Source: GCA-002713455 sp964428745
GTDB taxonomy: Bacteria; Fidelibacterota; Marinisomatia; Marinisomatales; TCS55
Assembly: GCA_964428745.1 (NCBI GenBank)
Contig: CAYRYZ010000042.1
Coordinates: 1-11,776, forward strand
Direction of reading: 5' to 3'
DNA length: 11,776 nt
The position numbers and the translations under genes are program-made. The first letter of the stretch is position 1, and each line of letters opens with the position of its first letter. Under the pieces are notes generated by a model. The model had not been told where the DNA came from and did no database searches. It saw only the letters and a program-made list of their open reading frames with translations. This document shows, in pieces, positions 1 through 6,603 of this stretch.

Positions 1-269
1 TAAATACACTATTTAGCTTATCACTTTTCGTTACTGGTGGTCATATAGTAAGTACTAATCTAAAATTACATCATTATAGCGATGATGATTATAAAGAAAT
101 TTTTCATCTAAAGAATAAAGCCTCAATTTCTAAGAATTGCACTAGACATTCTGAAGTGGAAGATATTAAAAAAACAAGACATCGTGGGCATAATGGTGTG
201 CAAGAAACGAGATATAAAATAACTAAAAATGATGCCCTTGAAAAAGTGGAGAAAAAAGAAGAGAACTAA
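1..269 (+). CDS. C-terminal fragment of an unrecognised protein, cut by the left window edge
   Basis: Frame 3 is open from the left edge for 88 codons and stops at TAA 267-269. The other two forward frames close almost at once. Uninterrupted openness in such AT-rich DNA, plus an intrinsic terminator starting 22 nt after the stop, supports a real gene end. No ATG, GTG or TTG start sits ahead of the open stretch, so the start lies outside the window. Visible features are a short hydrophobic stretch near the left end (NTLFSLSLFV), which could be part of a signal peptide or membrane segment, then a hydrophilic region with several histidines (LHHYSDDDY, TRHRGHNG) and a lysine/glutamate-rich end (KVEKKEEN). 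I do not recognise a family and assign no function. It is probably a separate transcription unit from the genes that follow. Confidence 0.55.
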   Translation, partial: NTLFSLSLFVTGGHIVSTNLKLHHYSDDDYKEIFHLKNKASISKNCTRHSEVEDIKKTRHRGHNGVQETRYKITKNDALEKVEKKEEN

Positions 270-290
270 AACTTCATCTAATTACTTAAG

Positions 291-319
291 AAAAGCCTCA
301 CCTAGCGTGGGGCTTTTTT
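291..319 (+). terminator. Intrinsic terminator after the left-edge gene
   Basis: The arms AAAGCCTCAC (292-301) and GTGGGGCTTT (307-316) pair over 10 bp with one T-G wobble. They enclose a 5-nt loop (CTAGC) and run into six Ts (314-319), then G and four more Ts. It lies 22 nt after the stop at 269. The opposite strand also ends in a short T-rich run, but no gene is seen pointing that way. Confidence 0.88.
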
Positions 320-569
320 GTTTTAGATATAGTTAATTTTATTGAGGAGAAGCATACTGGATGCACTCCAGTCGGGGGTACAAGCCTTTTAACGACATTA
401 AATTGCTCTTTCACGACCATCTTTTCCTGCCTGATTCCTTAGATGCGCCCTTTAATTATTACACATGTTCTATTTTTTGACTTGTAACCCCATTATGACA
501 CCACTTAAATTTTATCGAGGACAAATGACTTCTTATACTCCAATTGAGATACATTAATTAGGAATATTT
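320..569. other. Non-coding interval with unusual composition and a tRNA-like hairpin
   Basis: I see no credible protein gene here on either strand. The stretch from about 351 to 480 is visibly richer in G and C than its neighbours and pyrimidine-rich on the + strand. It contains a 6-bp hairpin (356-361 with 367-372) resembling a tRNA anticodon arm. A weak promoter candidate for the next gene is TTGTAA (482-487), 17 nt, TTAAAT (505-510), four of six matches in each box. A 10-codon ORF (525-557) preceded by GAGG sits just before the TPR gene. None of these is certain. Confidence 0.4.
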
Positions 570-1253
570 ATGTTAAAACCAAAACGAAAAATTACTAGAA
601 AAGAAATTGAAAAAGATCCGTTCCTTGAAGGGGTCTATTCACTTAGGCAACATTTTGAAAATAAGAAACAACAGTACCTCAAAATTGGGGGCGCTGTTAT
701 CACTGTCATTCTAATAGCGTTTTTTGTTAATCGAAATTCTGTGACAAATCAAAATGAGGCAGATCATGGAGTTGGTATCGGTATGGTTTACCTTAATAAA
801 GGAGATTATCAAAATGCCATAATGCAGTTTCAGCAAATTGTAGATGAATATTCAAATACTGATGCTGGCTATAATGCCACTTTTTATATTGGAAAAATTT
901 ATTTTGATAGAGGTAATTACGATTTAGCTCTACCACATTTTGAGAGATTTATCTCAGGCAGCAACAACGATTTTATTTTGTCATCAGTATATGAATTATT
1001 ATCTGCGATATATGAGAGTAAGGATAAATTTGACGAAGCAATATCCTATCAACAAAAATCTATCAATAAATCAATTTCAAAATTAGGTAATGCGTTCTCA
1101 AAACTTCGTTTAGCAAAATTATATATTCTTAATAAGAATAAAGAATTAGCTGTTAAATATATGGATGAAGTTCTTGATGCACATGAAGACAACTTTGAAA
1201 TCAAAAAAGAATATGATTTTTTATATGGATTAATGGGTGGGGGATTATCTTGA
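570..1253 (+). CDS. Single-span membrane protein with tetratricopeptide repeats
   Basis: This 227-residue protein has a basic, presumably cytoplasmic N-terminus (1-37), one hydrophobic span (about 38-53, IGGAVITVILIAFF) and an extracytoplasmic domain of about four TPR-like helix pairs (roughly 67-95, 103-130, 139-168 and 177-204). Typical TPR signatures are visible, such as YLNKGDYQNAIMQFQQIV and YFDRGNYDLALPHFERFI. The layout (N-in anchor plus TPR) resembles YfgM and other envelope scaffold proteins. TPRs bind other proteins, so an adaptor role at the inner membrane is an inference and no partner is evident. The ATG at 570 is preceded by AGGA (560-563) at good spacing, supporting this start. 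A strong hairpin follows at 1304-1334, so it is probably transcribed separately from rimP, with no clear functional link to that operon. Confidence 0.85.
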   Translation: MLKPKRKITRKEIEKDPFLEGVYSLRQHFENKKQQYLKIGGAVITVILIAFFVNRNSVTNQNEADHGVGIGMVYLNKGDYQNAIMQFQQIVDEYSNTDAGYNATFYIGKIYFDRGNYDLALPHFERFISGSNNDFILSSVYELLSAIYESKDKFDEAISYQQKSINKSISKLGNAFSKLRLAKLYILNKNKELAVKYMDEVLDAHEDNFEIKKEYDFLYGLMGGGLS

Positions 1254-1267
1254 TATTGAATTAGTAT

Positions 1268-1295
1268 TTGATAGACCTTTAATAAAATGTAAATT
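1268..1295 (+). promoter_or_regulatory. Candidate sigma-70 promoter for the rimP-nusA-infB operon
   Basis: TTGATA (1268-1273, five of six consensus matches) is followed by a 16-nt spacer and TAAATT (1290-1295, four of six). TG lies directly before the -10 box. Expected initiation near 1302 would place the following hairpin at the very 5' end of the transcript. In DNA this AT-rich, chance matches are common, so confidence is limited. An operon promoter is nevertheless expected in this gap if the hairpin stops readthrough. Confidence 0.35.
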
Positions 1296-1303
1296 CTTTT
1301 GGT

Positions 1304-1334
1304 AAAAGTGGGCTCATGGGCCCACTTTTCTTTT
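1304..1334 (+). terminator. Strong hairpin with T-rich tail between the TPR gene and rimP
   Basis: AAAAGTGGGC (1304-1313) pairs perfectly over 10 bp with GCCCACTTTT (1320-1329) around a 6-nt loop (TCATGG), followed by CTTTT. It looks like an intrinsic terminator for the TPR gene, 50 nt after that stop. It also sits only 15 nt before the rimP start, so it could instead act within the rimP leader as an attenuator or a 5'-end stabilising stem. Confidence 0.8.
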
Positions 1335-1349
1335 AGTTAGGCTACTGTT

Positions 1350-1772
1350 ATGGATAGAATAAATAATATAATTGCTGATATAATGCCAAAAGATTTGGTA
1401 CTTATAGATTTGGTACAAGATAAATCTAGCATTCGAATTATTGTTGATGGTGCTAAGTCAGTTGATTTAGATACAACAGCTTATATAGCAAAAAAAATCA
1501 GAAATTCAGAATCATTAAATAAATACTTACCTGAAGATTTTCGACTTGAAGTGTCATCCCCTGGAATAGATTCTCCCTTGACGTATCCTTTTCAATATAA
1601 GAAAAATATTGGTCGTCAATTAAAGATCAAAGAATTGTCTACATCGAACGAAATTAAGGCAAAATTAACTCACGTTATAGAAGACGGTATCGTCGCAACC
1701 AATAATATAGGTAAAACTATTAAATTTAAATTTGATGAGATTGAATCAGCTACTATTATAACTGTTTTTTAG
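1350..1772 (+). CDS. rimP: Ribosome maturation factor RimP
   Basis: RimP is a cytoplasmic factor that binds the 30S subunit during late assembly. The 140-residue length is close to the usual 140-155. The family hallmark is LEVSSPGIDSPL (residues 66-77), at the end of the N-terminal alpha/beta domain (VRIIVDG-type strand at about 28-34, IRIIVDG here). A C-terminal SH3-like barrel follows (about 78-140), introduced by FQYKKNIGRQLKI. The ATG at 1350 has only a weak TAGG (1338-1341) upstream, but the N-terminus aligns with the family from this point. It opens the conserved rimP-nusA-infB cluster. Its stop codon lies inside the strong ribosome binding site of nusA, suggesting coupled translation. 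Confidence 0.95.
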   Translation: MDRINNIIADIMPKDLVLIDLVQDKSSIRIIVDGAKSVDLDTTAYIAKKIRNSESLNKYLPEDFRLEVSSPGIDSPLTYPFQYKKNIGRQLKIKELSTSNEIKAKLTHVIEDGIVATNNIGKTIKFKFDEIESATIITVF

Positions 1773-1776
1773 GAGG
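1771..1776 (+). promoter_or_regulatory. Ribosome binding site that fixes the TTG start of nusA
   Basis: A perfect AGGAGG overlaps the rimP stop codon and lies 4 nt before TTG at 1781. It decides the nusA start in favour of the non-ATG codon, since the next in-frame methionine is deep inside the conserved N-terminal domain. Confidence 0.85.
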
Positions 1777-1780
1777 AAAT

Positions 1781-3145
1781 TTGATAAATAAAGAATTAGT
1801 AGAGGTTTTTTCAGAAATAGCTCGCGAAAAAAATGTTGAAAGATCTGAGCTAGGTTCAATAATTGAATCTTTATTTCTCCATTTAGTTGAACGTGAAAGA
1901 GGTGAGGCTAGTAATTGTAGCGTTATTGTTAATCTAGATAAAGGTGAATTTGAGATTTACGTTGAAAAATTGATTGTAGAAGATGTGGAAGACCCTGTAA
2001 TGGAAATAACACTAGAGGAAATTTCTGAAGTTGATAGTGAGATGGCCAAGGATTTGAGTATAGGTGACTCCTATATTGAAATTATTGATCCAATGATTTT
2101 TGGGCGACGAATGATACATGTAGCAAAACAATTCTTCTCTCAAAAGCTACAAGACGTCGAGAAAAAATATATTTATGAGGACTATGCTAATCGTATTGGA
2201 GAAATTGTGATTGGAACCGTCCATCAAATTCAAAGAGATAATATTTTTGTTAATATTGAATATGCTGAGCTTCGGATGCCTAGAAAAGAGCTAATTCAAT
2301 CAGAAAGATATAGAAGAGGAGATACAATAAGAGCGGTAATTAAATCTGTCGAAATAACTACCAGAGGGCCTGATATTATTATCTCAAGAAGTGATAATCA
2401 TTTCTTATATAAAATGTTTGAAATGGAAGTCCCCGAAATTGAAGATGGAGTTATTGAAATAAGATCTATTGCGCGATACCCAGGCGAGCGAGCTAAAATA
2501 ATAGTTCAATCACATGATCGTAGAATTGATCCAGTAGGTGCTTGTGTCGGAATGAGAGGCAGCAGAATTCAAGCGATAGTTCGTGAGTTGAATAACGAAA
2601 AAATTGATATTGTTAATTTCAGCGAACAACCCGAAGTATTGATTTCAAGAGCCCTATCACCTGCAATACCGTTGGATCTTTATATTGATGATGATAGAAA
2701 TTATTGTATAGCAATCTTTGATGATGATGATCTTGAAATGGCTATAGGTAGACGTGGTGTAAATATAAATTTAGCATCGAACGTAACCGGTTATAAAATC
2801 GATGCATTTGGTAAAAATGAATATGAACAAAAACAGGCAGAGCAAAATACACTTCTATCTGATATAGAAAATGTACCTACTCGTTCTATCAAGCCATTAA
2901 AAGAAAATGATATTTTATCTATATCTGATTTAATGAATTCTTCAGAAGAAAAATTGCTTGATATTAAAGGGATTTCTGAAAAGTCTCTTGAAAAAATATA
3001 TGATGCAATCCAAATGTTTGTTGAAAAGAATCAAAAGCAAAAAACCGAAGAAGAATTACTCGATGAGGAAGTCGAAGAATCTTTGACCAAAGAGGAATCG
3101 GTTGAAGATGTAAATGATGAAGATTTAGATAAGGTAGAATTATAA
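1781..3145 (+). CDS. nusA: Transcription termination/antitermination factor NusA
   Basis: NusA binds RNA polymerase and modulates pausing, termination and antitermination. The 454 residues show the usual order: an RNA-polymerase-binding N-terminal domain (about 1-125), an S1 domain (about 139-203), KH1 with GMRG (257-260), KH2 with GRRG (323-326), then a helix-hairpin-helix-like segment (about 374-413, LLDIKGISEKSLEKI). An acidic tail (about 422-454, EEELLDEEVEE) follows. The acidic C-terminal repeats of E. coli NusA are reduced here to one HhH-like unit plus this tail. The start is TTG at 1781, chosen because AGGAGG (1771-1776) lies just upstream and overlaps the rimP stop. This is the best ribosome binding site in the operon. 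No ylxR or ylxQ gene follows, and infB starts 6 nt later. Confidence 0.97.
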   Translation: MINKELVEVFSEIAREKNVERSELGSIIESLFLHLVERERGEASNCSVIVNLDKGEFEIYVEKLIVEDVEDPVMEITLEEISEVDSEMAKDLSIGDSYIEIIDPMIFGRRMIHVAKQFFSQKLQDVEKKYIYEDYANRIGEIVIGTVHQIQRDNIFVNIEYAELRMPRKELIQSERYRRGDTIRAVIKSVEITTRGPDIIISRSDNHFLYKMFEMEVPEIEDGVIEIRSIARYPGERAKIIVQSHDRRIDPVGACVGMRGSRIQAIVRELNNEKIDIVNFSEQPEVLISRALSPAIPLDLYIDDDRNYCIAIFDDDDLEMAIGRRGVNINLASNVTGYKIDAFGKNEYEQKQAEQNTLLSDIENVPTRSIKPLKENDILSISDLMNSSEEKLLDIKGISEKSLEKIYDAIQMFVEKNQKQKTEEELLDEEVEESLTKEESVEDVNDEDLDKVEL

Positions 3146-3151
3146 ATAATT

Positions 3152-5587
3152 ATGGCTCAACATAGAATATTTCAGATTGCTAAAGAATTAAATATATCTC
3201 ATACAGATATTTTAAGCTTCTTAGATGGGAAAAAGATAAAAATTAGTAGCCATATGGCACCTGTAGATGATGAAATATATCAATTGATTTTATCAGAATT
3301 TCACAAGGATAAGGAATCCGTTGATAGATATAGAAAAGAACAAGTTCGACGTGAAATTCACGATACAAGAATTCTTGAACAACAAAAAGCTAATAAAAAA
3401 TTAAATATACTTACTCTGGCTGAACAGCGTGACATAGAAAAGAAAGAACGTGAAAAAGCTGAGGAAGAAAAGAAAATCATAGATAATGAGAATAAATTAG
3501 CCAAAGAAAAAAAGAAAAAAGAGGAAGATGCAGAACTTCGAGCTTTAAAAGAACTAAAAGAAAAAGAAGATGCAGAAAATGCTAGAGCTAATCAAAATAA
3601 GCCCAAAAAGAAGATGCGCCGAATTGATTTGTCTGAAATTCAATCTCAAGTGGGTGGAGGTACAACTTATCGTAAAAATATAAAGAAAGAACCTGATACC
3701 AAACAAAATAAAACTGCGGCAGAAACTGTAAGAAAAATCACTGCAAAAATTGATACAAAAACAAAGAAGAAGGTTTATAAAAAAGAAAAAGATTCATCTG
3801 ATGAAAATATTGAAATTGAAGCAAAGCCAATGAAAATTGCTGAGTTTTCTAGCGTTGATGAATTATCTAAAATTTTTGATACCAAACCAAATGATATAAT
3901 CCAAAAATGTATGTCGTTAGGTGTATTAGCTACAATTAACCAGAGGCTAGATTGGGATGTAATTGAATTATTATCTGAAGAGTTTGGTTATATTCCTGAA
4001 AAAATTGAAGATGTCGGAGAAGAGTTATTTACTTTAGATGAAACTAAAGAAGATATAAAAAAAGCAGTTGAGCGTCCACCAGTTATAACGGTAATGGGTC
4101 ATGTAGATCATGGCAAAACGTCCTTATTAGACTATATAAGAAAAACTAATGTTGTTGATGATGAATCTGGTGGCATTACTCAACATATAGGTGCTTATAC
4201 CGTAAAATTTAAAGAAGATCAAACGATGACATTCCTTGATACTCCAGGCCATGAAGCATTTACAGCAATGAGAGCTAGAGGTGCTCAAGTCACGGATATT
4301 GTAGTATTAGTTATTGCAGCAAACGATGGAGTGATGCCTCAAACAATTGAAGCTATCGATCATGCAAAAGCAGCGAAAGTTCCACTTATAATTGCTATTA
4401 ATAAGATTGATTTACCTGATGTTGATTTGGAACGAATAAAGAGAGAATTATCTGAAAGAGATGTCCTAGTTGAAGACTGGGGAGGTAAAGTGCAAGCGAT
4501 ACCAATCTCAGCTAAATCTGGTGATGGAATTGATGATCTAATTTCCTCCATGATATTAGAAACGGAAATGTTAGAATTAAAAGCAAACAGTGAAACTTTG
4601 GCAAGGGGTACTGTTATTGATTCAAAGTTAGATAAAGGACATGGCCCAATTGCTACTGTCTTGGTTCAGAAAGGAACACTCAAAGTAGGTGATCCTTTTA
4701 TTTGTAATAATATTTCTGGAAAAGTTAGAGCAATGATGAATGAGAATGGGAAACGAGTCAAAGAAGCCGGGCCTTCTGCCCCAGTTCAAATATTAGGTTT
4801 TGACCAAGTTCCGCAATCAGCTGACATATTTGCAGTTTTTGATAATGAACGAGAGATAAAGCGTATTGCGTCAGAGCGTCAACGATTAAAAAGAGAAATT
4901 GACCATAGAAAAATTAGTGCTCAAAGTTTAGATGCAATGTCTGCACTTATTAAAGAAGGTGCAATAAAGAATCTACCATTGATCATAAAAGGTGATGTCG
5001 ATGGGTCAATTGAAGCTTTAGCTGAACAACTTGAAAAAATTTCCAATGATGAAGTTGGTGTTCAAGTCATTCATAAAGCCGTAGGGATGGTATCAGAGTC
5101 AGATGTTTTATTAGCCTCAGCTTCAAAAGCTGTTATAATAGGTTTTCATGTTCAGATATCATCAAATGCTAAACTACAGTCCAAACAAGAAGGCGTCGAT
5201 ATAAGAACTTATAATATTATTTATCAAGCAGTGGAAGATGTTAAGCTTGCAGTAGAGGGGTTACTTGAGCCAGAACAAATTGAAGAGATATTAGGCCGAG
5301 CAGTTGTCCAGCAATCATTTAAAATTCCAAAGATAGGTGTTATTGCTGGTAGTAAAGTTATAGAAGGAACTATAATTCGCAATGGACAAGCACGCGTTAT
5401 TAGAAATGAAGAACAAATTGCAGAAGGTGAAATAACATCTTTAAAACATCTCAAAGATGAATCAAAAGAAATACGTGAAGGTTTTGAATGTGGAATTGGA
5501 ATAAATAATTTTTCCAAGTATAAGGAAGATGATATAATTGTTTGCTATGAAATAAAATCAATAAAACGAAAATTAGTACTCGCGTGA
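3152..5587 (+). CDS. infB: Translation initiation factor IF-2
   Basis: IF-2 is the GTPase that brings fMet-tRNA to the 30S subunit and promotes 50S joining. The 811 residues comprise an N-terminal IF2_N fold (about 4-50), a highly charged lysine/glutamate linker likely to be helical or disordered (about 52-225), and a second IF2_N-like fold (about 228-282). The GTPase domain follows with G1 GHVDHGKT (316-323), G2 GGITQHIG (340-347), G3 DTPGHEAF (363-370), G4 NKID (417-420) and G5 SAKSG (453-457). Domains II to IV complete it, including the C-terminal barrel that binds fMet-tRNA (about 720-811). All nucleotide-binding motifs are intact. The ATG at 3152 lacks a Shine-Dalgarno sequence and lies 6 nt after the nusA stop, so translational coupling is likely. 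Its stop overlaps the rbfA start. Confidence 0.98.
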   Translation: MAQHRIFQIAKELNISHTDILSFLDGKKIKISSHMAPVDDEIYQLILSEFHKDKESVDRYRKEQVRREIHDTRILEQQKANKKLNILTLAEQRDIEKKEREKAEEEKKIIDNENKLAKEKKKKEEDAELRALKELKEKEDAENARANQNKPKKKMRRIDLSEIQSQVGGGTTYRKNIKKEPDTKQNKTAAETVRKITAKIDTKTKKKVYKKEKDSSDENIEIEAKPMKIAEFSSVDELSKIFDTKPNDIIQKCMSLGVLATINQRLDWDVIELLSEEFGYIPEKIEDVGEELFTLDETKEDIKKAVERPPVITVMGHVDHGKTSLLDYIRKTNVVDDESGGITQHIGAYTVKFKEDQTMTFLDTPGHEAFTAMRARGAQVTDIVVLVIAANDGVMPQTIEAIDHAKAAKVPLIIAINKIDLPDVDLERIKRELSERDVLVEDWGGKVQAIPISAKSGDGIDDLISSMILETEMLELKANSETLARGTVIDSKLDKGHGPIATVLVQKGTLKVGDPFICNNISGKVRAMMNENGKRVKEAGPSAPVQILGFDQVPQSADIFAVFDNEREIKRIASERQRLKREIDHRKISAQSLDAMSALIKEGAIKNLPLIIKGDVDGSIEALAEQLEKISNDEVGVQVIHKAVGMVSESDVLLASASKAVIIGFHVQISSNAKLQSKQEGVDIRTYNIIYQAVEDVKLAVEGLLEPEQIEEILGRAVVQQSFKIPKIGVIAGSKVIEGTIIRNGQARVIRNEEQIAEGEITSLKHLKDESKEIREGFECGIGINNFSKYKEDDIIVCYEIKSIKRKLVLA

Positions 5588-5943
5588 GAAGTGTACGACC
5601 CTATAAAAGGACTGATCGGGTCGCGAGTGAATTATTACATATACTCGGAGACATACAAACACAATATATTGATTTATCAGATTTAGGCTTCGTAACATTT
5701 ACCTATGTGTCAATTTCTACCGACTTAAAAAATGCCAAAATATTTTTTAGTGTAGTTAATAATAAAAAACCAGTGGATAAGGTAGAGTTAGAACTTAATT
5801 CAAAAGCAAAAGCTTTCAGAAAATATCTTGGTCAGAATCTCCGAATTAAATTTACTCCTCAATTGAAATTTTTCTTCGATGATACAAATTCATATATACA
5901 AAAGATTGAAAATATTTTTCATAATATTGAATCCAAGGAATAG
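5584..5943 (+). CDS. rbfA: 30S ribosome-binding factor RbfA
   Basis: RbfA is a small KH-like factor that binds the 30S subunit and helps mature the 5' end of 16S rRNA. It is 119 residues long, typical for the family. The N-terminal signature RTDRVASELLHILGDI (9-24) and the strand pattern VTFTYVSISTDLKNAKIFFSV (about 37-57) match RbfA, including the conserved D-L-x-x-A-K. A helix with LRIKFTPQLKFFFDD (about 86-100) follows, corresponding to the family's R-hh-P-h-L-x-F motif. The start is GTG at 5584, overlapping the infB stop as GTGA. The conserved N-terminus (RPYKRTDRVA) begins immediately after it, and no other in-frame start fits. The overlap implies tight coupling to infB translation. Confidence 0.95.
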   Translation: MRSVRPYKRTDRVASELLHILGDIQTQYIDLSDLGFVTFTYVSISTDLKNAKIFFSVVNNKKPVDKVELELNSKAKAFRKYLGQNLRIKFTPQLKFFFDDTNSYIQKIENIFHNIESKE

Positions 5944-5949
5944 AAATTA

Positions 5950-6603
5950 TTGATTTATAATATATATAAACCTGTCGAATGGACAAGTTTTGATGTAGTA
6001 AAAAAAGTACGAATTATAACAAAAGAAAAAAAAGTTGGGCATGCAGGTACTCTTGATCCGTTCGCTGAAGGTATTTTAATAATTGGTACAGGCAAAGACA
6101 CAAAAGTTCTTTCAAGTATATCTAATAATTCAAAAACTTATAAGGCGAAATTAATTTTAGGAAGTGCGACCGACACGATGGATAACAAGGGTAAAATAAT
6201 TGAAAGCAAAGTTGTTCCTAGGCTAGAAATGGCAAAAGTAAATTCAGTTATAAATAGTTTTGCAGGTGATTATAAACATTATCCACCGATGTACTCTGCT
6301 AAGAAAGTTAATGGCGTGAGACTATATAAGTTGGCAAGAGAAAATAAAATAGTTAAAAGAAATCCTATTTTATCCAATATTTCAGATATAAGCCTTAATG
6401 ATTTTAAAGAAACAGAAGTGAGCTTTTCAGTAAGTTGTTCCAAAGGAACATATATACGTGTTTTAGGTTGTGACATAGCTAAAAAGCTAGGGACTGCGGG
6501 ATATTTGGATCAGCTAATAAGGACAAAGGTAGGCACTTATAACATTTCAGATGCAATTAAGATAAATGATTTTGAAAAACAATGGAAATCTATAACAGAC
6601 TAG
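5950..6603 (+). CDS. truB: tRNA pseudouridine(55) synthase TruB
   Basis: TruB converts uridine 55 in the T-loop of tRNAs to pseudouridine and also acts as a tRNA-folding chaperone. The catalytic motif GHAGTLDPFAEGIL (30-43) carries the nucleophilic aspartate D36. Other family blocks are the N-terminal NIYKPVEWTSFDVV (4-17), KTYKAKLILGSATDT (62-76) with the active-site tyrosine Y64, YPPMYSAKKVNGVRLY (111-126), and CSKGTYIRVLGCDIAKKLG (163-181). At 217 residues it is shorter than E. coli TruB and appears to lack the C-terminal PUA-like domain, as many non-proteobacterial forms do. The TTG start at 5950, 6 nt after rbfA, is supported by the family beginning only a few residues before the KP motif. 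Its end overlaps ribF by 22 nt. Confidence 0.95.
   Translation: MIYNIYKPVEWTSFDVVKKVRIITKEKKVGHAGTLDPFAEGILIIGTGKDTKVLSSISNNSKTYKAKLILGSATDTMDNKGKIIESKVVPRLEMAKVNSVINSFAGDYKHYPPMYSAKKVNGVRLYKLARENKIVKRNPILSNISDISLNDFKETEVSFSVSCSKGTYIRVLGCDIAKKLGTAGYLDQLIRTKVGTYNISDAIKINDFEKQWKSITD

Noticed and set aside
400..570. Short reverse-strand ORFs of about 30-40 codons in the 320-569 interval
   Set aside because: One reads through the terminator hairpin, and neither has a ribosome binding site or recognisable composition. One contains a VPPTGVHPV-like stretch that is simply the antisense of the tRNA-like hairpin region.
4360..5517. Reverse-strand open frames inside infB (4360-4551 and 5224-5517)
   Set aside because: They lie fully within a conserved gene, have no upstream signals, and read as serine/isoleucine-rich shadow translations of infB.
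6279..6476. Reverse-strand open frame inside truB
   Set aside because: It is antisense to conserved TruB motifs and has no ribosome binding site or family resemblance.
6560..6582. FMN riboswitch controlling ribF
   Set aside because: ribF starts inside truB with no leader, and no conserved RFN-element sequence is visible upstream.
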